From: Streptomyces parvulus
GTDB taxonomy: Bacteria > Actinomycetota > Actinomycetes > Streptomycetales > Streptomycetaceae
Direction: 5' to 3'
Length of the DNA: 64,000 bases
Assembly: GCF_014648855.1 (NCBI RefSeq)
Contig: NZ_BMRX01000009.1
Span: 124,001-188,000, forward strand
Position numbers and translations under genes: made by a program. A model generated the notes under the pieces. The model was not told where the DNA came from. It ran no database searches and saw only the letters and a list, made by a program, of their open reading frames with translations. The stretch's first letter is position 1, and every line of letters begins with the position of its first letter. Below, in pieces: positions 26,564 through 35,042 of this stretch.

Positions 26564-27103
26564 TTACTTACCCGCCTTTCCGACCTTGCGGCGGATGACT
26601 TCGCCCTCGTACTTGACGCCCTTGGCCTTGTACGGGTCGGGCTTGCGCAGCTTGCGGATGTTGGCCGCAACCTCGCCGACCTTCTGCTTGTCGATGCCCT
26701 CGACCGAGAAACGGGTCGGGGACTCCACCTTGAAGGTGATGCCCTCGGGGGCCTCGACCAGGATCGGGTGGCTGTAGCCGAGGGAGAACTCCAGGTTCGA
26801 ACCCTTGGCGAGCACGCGGTAACCGACACCGCTGATCTCGAGCTTCTTCACGTAACCCTGGGTCACGCCGGTGATCATGTTCGCCACCAGCGTGCGGGAC
26901 AGGCCGTGCAGGGCCTTGCTCTGACGCTCTTCGTTGGGGCGGGTGACGTTCAGAACGCCGTCCTCACCCTTGGCGATGTCGATCGGTGCCACGACGGTGT
27001 GAGTCAGCGAACCCTTGGGGCCCTTGACCGAGACCGTACGGCCGTCGATGGTGACGTCCACGCCGGCGGGAACCGCGATGGGGAGCTTGCCGATGCGCGA
27101 CAT
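26564..27103 (-). CDS. rplF: 50S ribosomal protein L6
   Basis: 179 aa, two similar domains near the sarcin-ricin loop. MSRIGKLPIAVPAGVDVTID opens domain 1, and the C-terminal signature is PDPYKAKGVKYEGEVIRRKV. GVTQGYVKKLEISGVGYRVL joins the domains. It stands between rpsH and rplR. Confidence 0.98.
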   Translation of the reverse strand: MSRIGKLPIAVPAGVDVTIDGRTVSVKGPKGSLTHTVVAPIDIAKGEDGVLNVTRPNEERQSKALHGLSRTLVANMITGVTQGYVKKLEISGVGYRVLAKGSNLEFSLGYSHPILVEAPEGITFKVESPTRFSVEGIDKQKVGEVAANIRKLRKPDPYKAKGVKYEGEVIRRKVGKAGK

Positions 27104-27127
27104 AGCTGTTTCCTCCGTTCCCTTCCG

Positions 27128-27526
27128 CTACCAGACGTAGGCGAGGACTTCCCCACCCACGCCCTTCTTGCCGGCCTGCTTGTCGGTGAGGAGCCCGTGC
27201 GACGTGGAGATGATCGCCACGCCCAGGCCGCCCAGCACCTTCGGCAGGTTGGTGGACTTCGCGTACACCCGGAGACCGGGCTTGGAGATCCGCTTGATGC
27301 CCGCGATGGAGCGCTCACGGTTCGGGCCGAACTTCAGCTCGAGGACGAGGTTCTTGCCGACCTCGGCGTCCTCGGTCTTCCAGCCCGTGATGAAGCCCTC
27401 CTGCTGGAGGATCTCCGCGATGTGAGACTTGATCTTGGACGCCGGCATCGACACGGAGTCGTGGTACGCCGAGTTCGCGTTCCGCAGACGCGTAAGCATG
27501 TCTGCGATCGGATCAGTCATGGTCAT
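27128..27526 (-). CDS. rpsH: 30S ribosomal protein S8
   Basis: 132 aa from MTMTDPIADMLTRLRNANSA. It is a primary binder of 16S rRNA, and in enteric bacteria it represses the spc operon by binding its mRNA. The C-terminus has ISTSHGLLTDKQAGKKGVGG and ends LAYVW. The unusually long 209-nt spacer to rpsN contains no gene and only a GGCC-TTC-GGCC-type pairing. Confidence 0.98.
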   Translation of the reverse strand: MTMTDPIADMLTRLRNANSAYHDSVSMPASKIKSHIAEILQQEGFITGWKTEDAEVGKNLVLELKFGPNRERSIAGIKRISKPGLRVYAKSTNLPKVLGGLGVAIISTSHGLLTDKQAGKKGVGGEVLAYVW

Positions 27527-27735
27527 GAATTGGCCTTCGGCCTCTCTCGCCGGGGTTTCCTGGTGCGCCATCCCTCTCCCCGATCCGAGACGGGACGGGT
27601 GCGGCGCGGTGGACCTACGGCGTAGTAAGTCGTACGGGCGGCAGACGCCCAACCCCACAAGCCTAAGGCATGGAAGGCTGGGCCTCTGCCGACCCAGATG
27701 CTTACCGAGAGCCTGGATGAACCCGGATTACCGGA

Positions 27736-27921
27736 TTACCAGGAGCTCTTGGTCACGCCCGGCAGCTCGCCACGGTGAGCCATCTCACGAAGGCAGACGC
27801 GGCACAGGCCGAACTTGCGGTACACGGAGTGGGGACGGCCGCAGCGCTGGCAGCGCGTGTAGCCACGCACGCCGAACTTGGGCTTGCGAGCAGCCTTCGC
27901 GATGAGAGCCTTCTTCGCCAT
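27736..27921 (-). CDS. rpsN: 30S ribosomal protein S14, zinc-binding form
   Basis: 61 aa from MAKKALIAKAARKPKFGVRG. The zinc ribbon is CQRCGRPHSVYRKFGLCRVC, so this is the short C+ (type Z) form. Streptomyces usually keep a second, zinc-free S14 elsewhere under Zur control. The stop codon lies in a tandem 8-mer (CCGGATTA twice, 27723-27738). Confidence 0.97.
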   Translation of the reverse strand: MAKKALIAKAARKPKFGVRGYTRCQRCGRPHSVYRKFGLCRVCLREMAHRGELPGVTKSSW

Positions 27922-27926
27922 CTCGC

Positions 27927-28484
27927 TCACGCCTCCTTGAAGGGGAAGCCGAGGTGACGAAGGAGCGCGCGGCCCTCAGCGTCGTTGGTCGCCGTGGTCA
28001 CCACGGTGATGTCCATACCCCGGACGCGGTCGATCTTGTCCTGGTCGATCTCGTGGAACATGACCTGCTCCGTGAGACCGAAGGTGTAGTTGCCACGGCC
28101 GTCGAACTGCTTGGGGGACAGGCCGCGGAAGTCGCGGATGCGCGGCAGCGCCAGCGACAGGGTGCGGTCCAGGAACTCCCACATGCGGTCGCCACGGAGC
28201 GTGACGTGGGCACCGATCGGCTGGCCCTCACGCAGCTTGAACTGCGCGATGGACTTGCGGGCCTTGGTGACGGCCGGCTTCTGACCGGTGATCGTGGTGA
28301 GGTCGCGGATGGCGCCCTCGATCAGCTTGGAGTCGCGGGCGGCGTCGCCCACACCCATGTTGACCACGATCTTGACGAGGCCGGGAACCTGCATGACGTT
28401 CTCGTAGGAGAACTCCTCACGCAGCTTGCCCGCGATCTCCTCGCGGTACTTCGTCTTCAGACGCGGAGTGGTGGTGGTAGCCAT
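27927..28484 (-). CDS. rplE: 50S ribosomal protein L5
   Basis: 185 aa. It carries 5S rRNA and touches the P-site tRNA. YENVMQVPGLVKIVVNMGVG, KSIAQFKLREGQPIGAHVTL and IRDFRGLSPKQFDGRGNYTF are family signatures. The start overlaps the rplX stop as ATGA. Confidence 0.98.
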   Translation of the reverse strand: MATTTTPRLKTKYREEIAGKLREEFSYENVMQVPGLVKIVVNMGVGDAARDSKLIEGAIRDLTTITGQKPAVTKARKSIAQFKLREGQPIGAHVTLRGDRMWEFLDRTLSLALPRIRDFRGLSPKQFDGRGNYTFGLTEQVMFHEIDQDKIDRVRGMDITVVTTATNDAEGRALLRHLGFPFKEA

Positions 28485-28807
28485 CAGATGTCCTCACCCG
28501 TCCGCTTGGCAACGCGGATCTTGTTGCCCTCGTCGTCGAAGCGGTAACCGACGCGCGTGACGACCTTGTTGCCGTCCTTCTCCACGACCAGCTGGACGTT
28601 GGAGACGTGGATCGGGGCCTCGGTGGTCACGATGCCGCCGGCCTGCGAACCGCGAGCGGTCGGCCCGGCCTTGGTGTGCTTCTTGACCCGGTTGACACCC
28701 TCGACCAGGACGCGGTCCTCGCGGGGGAAGGCCGCGATGACCTTGCCCTGCTTGCCCTTGTCCTTACCGGTGATGACCTGGACCAGGTCGCCCTTCTTGA
28801 TCTTCAT
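28484..28807 (-). CDS. rplX: 50S ribosomal protein L24
   Basis: 107 aa from MKIKKGDLVQVITGKDKGKQ, an assembly initiator of the 50S with a KOW motif at the N-terminus. A GTG two codons upstream overlaps the rplN stop; I prefer the ATG because GGAGG is then 10 nt away and the protein matches relatives. SQAGGIVTTEAPIHVSNVQL lies in the centre. Confidence 0.97.
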   Translation of the reverse strand: MKIKKGDLVQVITGKDKGKQGKVIAAFPREDRVLVEGVNRVKKHTKAGPTARGSQAGGIVTTEAPIHVSNVQLVVEKDGNKVVTRVGYRFDDEGNKIRVAKRTGEDI

Positions 28808-28809
28808 GC

Positions 28810-29178
28810 TCACAGCACCTCCGGCGCGAGGGAGATGATCTTCATGAACTTCTTCTCGCGCAGCTCACGGCCCACCGGGCCGAAGATACGGGTGCCGCGA
28901 GGGTCGCCGTCGTTCTTCAGAATGACGGCGGCGTTCTCGTCGAAGCGGATGTACGAGCCGTCCGGACGGCGGCGCTCCTTGACGGTGCGAACGATGACCG
29001 CCTTGATGACGTCACCCTTCTTCACGTTGCCGCCGGGGATCGCGTCCTTGACGGTGGCGACGATGACGTCACCGATGCCCGCGTAGCGGCGACCGGAGCC
29101 ACCGAGTACACGGATGCAAAGGATTTCCTTCGCACCAGTGTTGTCGGCGACGCGCAGTCGCGACTCCTGCTGGATCAC
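28810..29178 (-). CDS. rplN: 50S ribosomal protein L14
   Basis: 122 aa. MIQQESRLRVADNTGAKEIL opens the barrel, and SYIRFDENAAVILKNDGDPR with GTRIFGPVGRELREKKFMKI is the family signature. It is the first gene after a hairpin-bearing 106-nt spacer, the position of the S10/spc boundary. Confidence 0.98.
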   Translation of the reverse strand: MIQQESRLRVADNTGAKEILCIRVLGGSGRRYAGIGDVIVATVKDAIPGGNVKKGDVIKAVIVRTVKERRRPDGSYIRFDENAAVILKNDGDPRGTRIFGPVGRELREKKFMKIISLAPEVL

Positions 29179-29206
29179 GTCTATCTCCTGATTGTCTGCC
29201 GGTTCC

Positions 29207-29243
29207 CCGGGGGCCGCTCACGTCTCGCGTGAACGGACCCCGG
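29207..29243 (-). terminator. Hairpin at the S10/spc boundary (rpsQ-rplN spacer)
   Basis: The left arm runs from 29207 to 29222 and the right arm from 29228 to 29243. About 14 of 16 positions pair (CCGGGG with CCCCGG at the base, CACG with CGTG at the top). Long, stable and placed after the last S10 gene, it is a likely terminator or attenuator; readthrough would feed rplN. Confidence 0.55.
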
Positions 29244-29284
29244 AGCCTGGCGGAACTGACCTGCGAGGGATGCCCCGCAGGAAA

Positions 29285-29572
29285 TTACTTGGCCTTCTCG
29301 AGGACCTCGACGACGCGCCAGCGCTTCGTCGCGGACAGCGGCCGGGTCTCCATGAGGAGGACGCGGTCGCCGACACCGGCGGAGTTCTGCTCGTCGTGGG
29401 CCTTGAGCTTCTCGGTACGGCGGATGACCTTGCCGTACAGGGCGTGCTTGACGCGGTCCTCGACGGCGACGACGACGGTCTTGTCCATCTTGTCGCTGAC
29501 GACCAGACCCTCGCGGGTCTTGCGGAAGCCGCGCGCGGCCTTCGTCTCTTCAGTCACGTTGCTCTCGCTCAT
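29285..29572 (-). CDS. rpsQ: 30S ribosomal protein S17
   Basis: 95 aa. TREGLVVSDKMDKTVVVAVE is the S17 OB-fold signature, and DRVLLMETRPLSATKRWRVV follows. An N-terminal extension (MSESNVTEETKAARGFRK) is typical of the group. The ATG overlaps the rpmC stop by one base. Confidence 0.98.
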   Translation of the reverse strand: MSESNVTEETKAARGFRKTREGLVVSDKMDKTVVVAVEDRVKHALYGKVIRRTEKLKAHDEQNSAGVGDRVLLMETRPLSATKRWRVVEVLEKAK

Positions 29573-29796
29573 CAGGCGCTCTCCACCGTCTCGATGCCCA
29601 GCTCGCGCTCACGCATCAGGGTGTAGATCCGCGCGATGTCCTTGCGGACGGCCTTGAGCCGACCGTGGTTCTCGAGCTGACCCGTCGCCGCCTGGAAGCG
29701 GAGGTTGAACAGCTCTTCCTTGGCCTCGCGGAGCTTCGCCAGAAGCTCCTCGTTGCCCAGCTCGCGCAGCTCGGACGCCTTGGTACCGGCCGACAT
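29572..29796 (-). CDS. rpmC: 50S ribosomal protein L29
   Basis: 74 aa from MSAGTKASELRELGNEELLA, chosen because it overlaps the rplP stop by one base (TGATG). The helical hairpin contains KEELFNLRFQAATGQLENHG and VRKDIARIYTLMRERELG. L29 lies at the peptide exit and docks trigger factor. Confidence 0.97.
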   Translation of the reverse strand: MSAGTKASELRELGNEELLAKLREAKEELFNLRFQAATGQLENHGRLKAVRKDIARIYTLMRERELGIETVESA

Positions 29797-30215
29797 CACG
29801 CTTCACCTGCCTCGCGCTTGACGATCCGGCACTTCATCGGCAGCTTGTGGGCCGCACGGGTCAGCGCCTCACGGGCGATCTTCTCGTTGGGGTAGGACAG
29901 CTCGAACATGACCCGGCCCGGGTGCACGTTCGCGATCCACCACTCCGGGGAACCCTTACCGGAACCCATGCGGGTCTCGGCCGGCTTCTTCGTGAGCGGG
30001 CGGTCCGGGTAGATGTTGATCCAGACCTTGCCGCCACGCTTGATGTGGCGGGTCATCGCGATACGGGCCGCCTCGATCTGGCGGTTGGTCACGTACGCCG
30101 GCGTGAGGGCCTGGATGCCGTACTCGCCGAACGCAACCTGCGTACCGCCCTTGGCCATGCCACGGCGCTTCGGGTGGTGCTGCTTGCGGTGCTTGACCCT
30201 ACGGGGGATCAGCAT
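29796..30215 (-). CDS. rplP: 50S ribosomal protein L16
   Basis: 139 aa. MLIPRRVKHRKQHHPKRRGM is the conserved basic start, and WINIYPDRPLTKKPAETRMG with GKGSPEWWIANVHPGRVMFE lies near the A-site and P-site tRNA elbow. It sits between rpsC and rpmC. Confidence 0.98.
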   Translation of the reverse strand: MLIPRRVKHRKQHHPKRRGMAKGGTQVAFGEYGIQALTPAYVTNRQIEAARIAMTRHIKRGGKVWINIYPDRPLTKKPAETRMGSGKGSPEWWIANVHPGRVMFELSYPNEKIAREALTRAAHKLPMKCRIVKREAGEA

Positions 30216-30220
30216 GACGG

Positions 30221-31051
30221 TCAGGCCTCCGTTCCGGTGCTCTCAGCCGGAGCGGCAGCGGCGGGCGCGTCGGCCTTGGGGGCCTCGGCGGCCGGAGCCG
30301 ACTGCTGCTGCGGCTTGCGCCCACGACGCTCGCCACCGCGGCCACCGCGGGCCGGGCGGTCGTTGCCGCCACGGGCCGGACGGTTGCCGGCGCGGGCGGC
30401 GGCGTTCTCGGCGCGGACCTCGGCGATGTTCTTGACGTCGCCCTTGTAGATCCAGACCTTCACACCGATGCGGCCGAAGGTCGTCTTGGCCTCGAAGAAG
30501 CCGTAGTCCACGTTCGCGCGGAGCGTGTGCAGGGGCACACGGCCCTCGCGGTAGAACTCCGAGCGGGACATCTCGGCGCCACCGAGGCGGCCACCGCACT
30601 GGATCTTGATGCCCTTGGCGCCGGCCTTCATCGTGCCCTGCATGCTCTTGCGCATGGCGCGACGGAAGGAGACGCGGGAGGAGAGCTGCTCGGCGACGGC
30701 CTGGGCCACCAGCTGAGCGTCCGTCTCCGGGCTCTTGACCTCGAGGATGTTCAGCTGGACCTGCTTGCCGGTCAGCTTCTCCAGGTCACCGCGGATGCGG
30801 TCCGCCTCGGCGCCGCGGCGGCCGATGACGATGCCGGGACGGGCGGTGTGGATGTCCACACGCACGCGGTCACGGGTGCGCTCGATCTCCACCTTCGAGA
30901 TGCCGGCGCGCTCCATGCCGGACGTCATCATCCGACGGATGGCGACGTCTTCCTTGACGTAGTCCTTGTACAGCTTGTCGGCGTACCAACGCGACTTGAA
31001 GTCGGTCGTGACACCGAGCCGGAACCCGTGCGGGTTTACCTTCTGGCCCAT
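30221..31051 (-). CDS. rpsC: 30S ribosomal protein S3
   Basis: 276 aa. It lines the mRNA entry channel. The KH domain has TARPGIVIGRRGAEADRIRG, and the C-terminal domain has GAKGIKIQCGGRLGGAEMSR. The last 55 residues are a disordered Ala/Arg/Pro-rich tail (RPARGGNDRPARGGRGGERR and on) characteristic of streptomycete S3. The start overlaps the rplV stop (TAATG). Confidence 0.98.
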   Translation of the reverse strand: MGQKVNPHGFRLGVTTDFKSRWYADKLYKDYVKEDVAIRRMMTSGMERAGISKVEIERTRDRVRVDIHTARPGIVIGRRGAEADRIRGDLEKLTGKQVQLNILEVKSPETDAQLVAQAVAEQLSSRVSFRRAMRKSMQGTMKAGAKGIKIQCGGRLGGAEMSRSEFYREGRVPLHTLRANVDYGFFEAKTTFGRIGVKVWIYKGDVKNIAEVRAENAAARAGNRPARGGNDRPARGGRGGERRGRKPQQQSAPAAEAPKADAPAAAAPAESTGTEA

Positions 31052-31398
31052 TACCGGGTTCCTTCCTTGCTGCTGACGACCACGGTGATGTGGCTGGTCC
31101 GCTTGCGGATCCGGTAGGCGCGGCCCTGGGCGCGCGGCCGGAACCGCTTCAGGGTCGGGCCCTCGTCGACGTAGGCCTCGGAGATGAAGAGGCTGTCGGC
31201 GTCGGTGTGGTCGTAGTTGTGCGCGGCGTTGGCGATGGCGCTGTCCAGCACCTTGCCGACCGGCACGCTCGCGGCCTGCGGGGCGAAACGCAGGACCGCC
31301 TGAGCCTCCGTGGCATCCATGCCACGGATGAGGTCCACCACGCGGCGGGCCTTCATGGGCGTGACGCGGATGTACCGCGCCTGGGCCCTGGCTTCCAT
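31051..31398 (-). CDS. rplV: 50S ribosomal protein L22
   Basis: 115 aa from MEARAQARYIRVTPMKARRV; an ATG ten codons upstream is possible, but GAAGGGA sits well for this one. The beta-hairpin that lines the exit tunnel includes PTLKRFRPRAQGRAYRIRKR, where macrolide-resistance changes are known in other species; the residues here look ordinary. Confidence 0.96.
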   Translation of the reverse strand: MEARAQARYIRVTPMKARRVVDLIRGMDATEAQAVLRFAPQAASVPVGKVLDSAIANAAHNYDHTDADSLFISEAYVDEGPTLKRFRPRAQGRAYRIRKRTSHITVVVSSKEGTR

Positions 31399-31440
31399 GG
31401 TTGTCCCTTCAGTGTTTGTCATGGTCATTCCACCCCGCTA

Positions 31441-31722
31441 CTAGCGGCGCTTCGACTTCCGGTCGTCCTTGACGTGACCCCGGAAGGTGCGCGTCGGCGA
31501 GAACTCGCCGAGCTTGTGGCCGACCATGGACTCGGTGACAAACACCGGGATGTGGGTCTTGCCGTTGTGCACCGCGATCGTGTGGCCGAGCATCGCCGGG
31601 ACGATCATCGAGCGACGGGACCAGGTCTTGATGACGTTCTTGGTACCGGCTTCGTTCTGCGTGTCCACCTTCTTGATCAGGTGGTCGTCGACGAAGGGTC
31701 CCTTCTTCAAGCTACGAGGCAT
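31441..31722 (-). CDS. rpsS: 30S ribosomal protein S19
   Basis: 93 aa. MPRSLKKGPFVDDHLIKKVD, KTWSRRSMIVPAMLGHTIAV and HNGKTHIPVFVTESMVGHKL cover the whole family pattern. It lies in the 30S head next to S13, and the gene stands between rplB and rplV. Confidence 0.98.
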   Translation of the reverse strand: MPRSLKKGPFVDDHLIKKVDTQNEAGTKNVIKTWSRRSMIVPAMLGHTIAVHNGKTHIPVFVTESMVGHKLGEFSPTRTFRGHVKDDRKSKRR

Positions 31723-31734
31723 CTCAACCCGTCC

Positions 31735-32571
31735 TTAGCGCTTCTTGTTCGTCTTGCGGCGGCGGACGATGTACTTGTTCGACGCCTTCTTGGGCGAACG
31801 AGTACGGCCTTCCTTCTTGCCCCAGGGGGACACCGGGTGGCGACCACCCGAGGTACGGCCTTCGCCACCACCGTGCGGGTGGTCCACCGGGTTCATGACC
31901 ACACCACGCACGGTCGGGCGAACGCCCAGCCAGCGCTTACGGCCCGCCTTGCCCCAGTTGATGTTGCTCTGCTCGGCGTTGCCGACCTCGCCGACGGTGG
32001 CGCGGCAGCGCACGTCGACCAGGCGGATCTCTCCGGACGGCATGCGCAGGTGGGCCATCTGACCCTCCTTCGCGAGCAGCTGCACGGAGGCACCGGCGGA
32101 GCGGGCGAACTTGGCGCCGCCACCGGGACGGAGCTCGATCGCGTGGATCGTGGTACCGACCGGGATGTTGCGGAGCGCCAGGTTGTTGCCCGGCTTGATG
32201 TCGGCCCCGGGACCGTTCTCGACGCGGTCACCCTGCTGCAGGTTGCGCGGGGCGAGGATGTAGCGCTTCTCGCCGTCGGCGTAGTGCAGCAGCGCGATGC
32301 GCGCGGTGCGGTTGGGGTCGTACTCGATGTGCGCGACCTTCGCCGGCACGCCGTCCTTGTCGTGCCGACGGAAGTCGATCACGCGGTAGGCGCGCTTGTG
32401 TCCGCCACCCTGGTGGCGAACGGTCACACGACCGGCGTTGTTACGGCCGCCCTTGCTGTGCAGCGGGCGGACCAGCGACTTCTCCGGCGTGGACCGCGTG
32501 ACCTCGACGAAGTCGGCGACGCTGGAGCCACGGCGGCCCGGCGTAGTCGGCTTGTACTTGCGGATTCCCAT
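31735..32571 (-). CDS. rplB: 50S ribosomal protein L2
   Basis: 278 aa, needed for peptidyl transferase activity and subunit joining. HQGGGHKRAYRVIDFRRHDK lies near the N-terminus, and the C-terminal signature RGVVMNPVDHPHGGGEGRTS contains the conserved His of the family. SPWGKKEGRTRSPKKASNKY ends the fold. Confidence 0.98.
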   Translation of the reverse strand: MGIRKYKPTTPGRRGSSVADFVEVTRSTPEKSLVRPLHSKGGRNNAGRVTVRHQGGGHKRAYRVIDFRRHDKDGVPAKVAHIEYDPNRTARIALLHYADGEKRYILAPRNLQQGDRVENGPGADIKPGNNLALRNIPVGTTIHAIELRPGGGAKFARSAGASVQLLAKEGQMAHLRMPSGEIRLVDVRCRATVGEVGNAEQSNINWGKAGRKRWLGVRPTVRGVVMNPVDHPHGGGEGRTSGGRHPVSPWGKKEGRTRSPKKASNKYIVRRRKTNKKR

Positions 32572-32611
32572 TTCTCAGTCCTCGTCCGATTCCGGACGAT
32601 CCGGACCTCCG

Positions 32612-33031
32612 TCAGGAGGTCGGACCGCCGAAGATGTCGATACGGTCGCCCTCGGCGAGGGTCACGATCGCGCGCTTGCTGTCGGCACGCTTGCCGAAGC
32701 CCGTGCGGGTCCGCTTCCGCTTGCCCTGGCGGTTGATCGTGTTGACCCCGGTGACCTTGACCGAGAAGACCGCCTGGACGGCTTCCTTGATCTGGGTCTT
32801 GTTGGAGCCCGGCGCGACGATGAACGTGTACTTGTTCTCGTCGAGGAGCGCGTAGCTCTTCTCCGACACGACCGGCTTCAGCAGCACGTCACGGGGGTCC
32901 GTGAAGGCCTTGCTGGCCGGGGTGACGACGGTGTTCTTGCCCTCGGCCTCGTGGCGGCGCGCCTTGGCGACGCGCGCGGCCTTGGCGGCCTTGGCCGCCT
33001 TGGAGGCGATGCTCGGGTGACGCGTAGCCAT
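32612..33031 (-). CDS. rplW: 50S ribosomal protein L23
   Basis: 139 aa. The core from DPRDVLLKPVVSEKSYALLD to EGDRIDIFGG is L23, which sits at the exit tunnel and docks SRP and trigger factor. An Ala/Lys-rich extension of about 40 residues (SKAAKAAKAARVAKARRHEA) at the N-terminus is a known streptomycete trait. One-base overlap with rplD. Confidence 0.97.
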   Translation of the reverse strand: MATRHPSIASKAAKAAKAARVAKARRHEAEGKNTVVTPASKAFTDPRDVLLKPVVSEKSYALLDENKYTFIVAPGSNKTQIKEAVQAVFSVKVTGVNTINRQGKRKRTRTGFGKRADSKRAIVTLAEGDRIDIFGGPTS

Positions 33032-33687
33032 CAGGCCTCGCTCCCTTCGGTGTCATTGGCCTTCGGGCCGGACACGAAGGACTCGAAGGCGGCCTGGGTG
33101 AAGACCACGTCGTCCGAGACGAGAACGTCGTACGTGTTCAGCTGGCCCGGCTCCAGGATGTGGATCTGGGGCAGGTTGCGCGCGGACAGCCACGCGGCCT
33201 CGTCGGCGCGGTCGACGACCAGGAGCAGGTTCTTGCGCTCCGAGATCTTGCCGAACAGCGTCCGGGCGGCCTTCGTGGACGGGTTGTCGCCCTCGATGAC
33301 GCCGGTGACGACGTGGATGCGGTTGTGGCGGGCCCGGTCGGTGAGGGCGTGGCGCAGGGCCGCGGCCTTCATCTTCTTCGGGGTCCGCTGCGAGTAGTCA
33401 CGCGGCTGCGGGCCGTGGACGACGCCACCGCCGGCGAACTGCGGCGCACGGGTCGAACCCTGGCGGGCGCGGCCGGTGCCCTTCTGGCGGTACGGCTTCT
33501 TGCCGCCACCGCGGACCTCGCCGCGACGCTTGGTCTTGTGCGTGCCCTGGCGGGCAGCGGCGTTCTGCGCGACGACGACCTGGTGGATCAGCGGGATGCT
33601 GATCTTCTCCACGCCGAAGATCTCCGCGGGGAGCTCGACGCTTCCGGTCTTCTCGCCCGCAGGCGAAAGGATGTCAACAGTGCTCAT
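33031..33687 (-). CDS. rplD: 50S ribosomal protein L4
   Basis: 218 aa. The loop that reaches the exit tunnel reads GGGKKPYRQKGTGRARQGST, with FAGGGVVHGPQPRDYSQRTP after it. In E. coli L4 binds the S10 leader and represses the operon; whether that holds here is not evident. An acidic C-terminal tail ends the protein. Confidence 0.98.
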   Translation of the reverse strand: MSTVDILSPAGEKTGSVELPAEIFGVEKISIPLIHQVVVAQNAAARQGTHKTKRRGEVRGGGKKPYRQKGTGRARQGSTRAPQFAGGGVVHGPQPRDYSQRTPKKMKAAALRHALTDRARHNRIHVVTGVIEGDNPSTKAARTLFGKISERKNLLLVVDRADEAAWLSARNLPQIHILEPGQLNTYDVLVSDDVVFTQAAFESFVSGPKANDTEGSEA

Positions 33688-33695
33688 CGGTTACC

Positions 33696-34340
33696 TCAGG
33701 CCCCCTTGGCCGCGGTGCGGACCAGGACGAGGCCGCCGTTCGGACCGGGAATGGCGCCCTTGATGAGCAGCAGACCCTTCTCCGCGTCAACGGCGTGGAC
33801 GGTCAGGTTCTGGGTGGTGACCCGCTCGTTGCCCATGCGGCCCGCCATGCGCATGCCCTTGAAGACACGGCCGGGGGTGGCACAGCCACCGATGGATCCG
33901 GGCATGCGGTGCACACGGTGGGCACCGTGCGACGCCTTGCCACCCTTGAAGTTGTGGCGCTTCATGACGCCGGCGAAGCCCTTGCCCTTGCTCTTCGCGG
34001 TGACGTCGACCTTCACGCCGGACTCGAAGGCCTCAGCGGTGATCTCCTGGCCGAGGGTGTAGTCGCTGGCACCAGCGGTACGGATCTCGACGAGGTGGCG
34101 ACGGGGGGTGACGTCGGCCTTGGCGAAGTGGCCCTTGAGGGGCTTGTTCACCTTGCGCGGGTCGATCTCGCCGAAGGCGATCTGGACCGACTCGTAGCCG
34201 TCGACGTCGTTCGTGCGGACCTGGGTGACGACGTTGGGGCCGGCCTTGACGACGGTGACCGGAACAACGCGGTTGTTCTCGTCCCACACCTGCGTCATGC
34301 CGAGCTTCTCGCCCAGGATGCCCTTGATCTGCTTGGTCAT
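33696..34340 (-). CDS. rplC: 50S ribosomal protein L3
   Basis: 214 aa from MTKQIKGILGEKLGMTQVWD. FAGVMKRHNFKGGKASHGAH and HRMPGSIGGCATPGRVFKGM form the loop that reaches the peptidyl transferase centre, and RMAGRMGNERVTTQNLTVHA follows. Second gene of the S10 operon, 16 nt after rpsJ. Confidence 0.98.
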   Translation of the reverse strand: MTKQIKGILGEKLGMTQVWDENNRVVPVTVVKAGPNVVTQVRTNDVDGYESVQIAFGEIDPRKVNKPLKGHFAKADVTPRRHLVEIRTAGASDYTLGQEITAEAFESGVKVDVTAKSKGKGFAGVMKRHNFKGGKASHGAHRVHRMPGSIGGCATPGRVFKGMRMAGRMGNERVTTQNLTVHAVDAEKGLLLIKGAIPGPNGGLVLVRTAAKGA

Positions 34341-34356
34341 CTTCAGATCACCGCCC

Positions 34357-34665
34357 TCAGAGCTTGATCTCGATGTCGACACCGGCCGGGAGGTCGAGTC
34401 GCATCAGAGAGTCAACGGTCTTGGGGGTCGGGTCGAGGATGTCGATGAGGCGCTTGTGCGTGCGCATCTCGAAGTGCTCGCGCGAGTCCTTGTACTTGTG
34501 CGGCGACTTGATGACGCAGTACACGTTCTTCTCAGTGGGCAGCGGCACCGGGCCCGCGACCGACGCACCAGTGCGGGTCACCGTCTCGACGATCTTCTTC
34601 GCCGAGGAGTCGATGACCTCGTGGTCGTAGGCCTTGAGCCGGATGCGGATCTTCTGTCCCGCCAT
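34357..34665 (-). CDS. rpsJ: 30S ribosomal protein S10
   Basis: 102 aa. MAGQKIRIRLKAYDHEVIDS opens the fold, with SPHKYKDSREHFEMRTHKRL, the loop that also serves NusB-NusE antitermination, and ending GVDIEIKL. It is the first gene of the S10 operon and has a leader of about 370 nt. Confidence 0.98.
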   Translation of the reverse strand: MAGQKIRIRLKAYDHEVIDSSAKKIVETVTRTGASVAGPVPLPTEKNVYCVIKSPHKYKDSREHFEMRTHKRLIDILDPTPKTVDSLMRLDLPAGVDIEIKL

Positions 34666-35042
34666 GGCTACTCAGTAGTCCTGTCTCTCGTAACGCTCTG
34701 GACCCGGCGGCCCTTGTGTCTCCACGCCCCGCCTCCGACCCACGCGGTCGGGCGTGTCGCACTCTCGCTGACACAGATGTCCCTTGTTCGAACATCCCTG
34801 CTCTGGGAGGTGCGGGCCCTTCCGGAACCGCGGACCGGGGGCGAGAAGCCCACCGGGTGCCTGGCCGGTACCCCGCTGACACTTCCCGGAAGATTCCCGT
34901 ACGTCCGCCCCTGATCAGGGACGACGAGTACTGTGGGACTCGCTTCCGGTCCCCCCGGCGGGAGGCGCACAGCATCGGCACTCGACCGAGCAACCCCGCT
35001 AGTCTGCCATACGGGGCGGGGGGCTGGCCAATCGGGCCGGAG
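34666..35042 (-). other. Long 5' leader of the S10 operon (no gene seen)
   Basis: From the candidate -10 at 35043 to rpsJ is about 377 nt with no credible coding sequence on either strand. Its downstream part carries a 25-nt element shared with the rpsL leader (34735-34759). Other parts show only short local pairings. Regulation by L4, as in enterics, cannot be read from the sequence. Confidence 0.5.
34735..34759 (-). promoter_or_regulatory. Conserved leader element of rpsJ, shared with rpsL
   Basis: On the coding strand it reads CGACACGCCC then GACCGCGTGGGTCGG. It differs at one position of 25 from the element at 62603-62627. CCGACC and GGTCGG can pair as a 6-bp stem with a GCGTG loop. It ends 69 nt before the rpsJ ATG. 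Confidence 0.7.
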
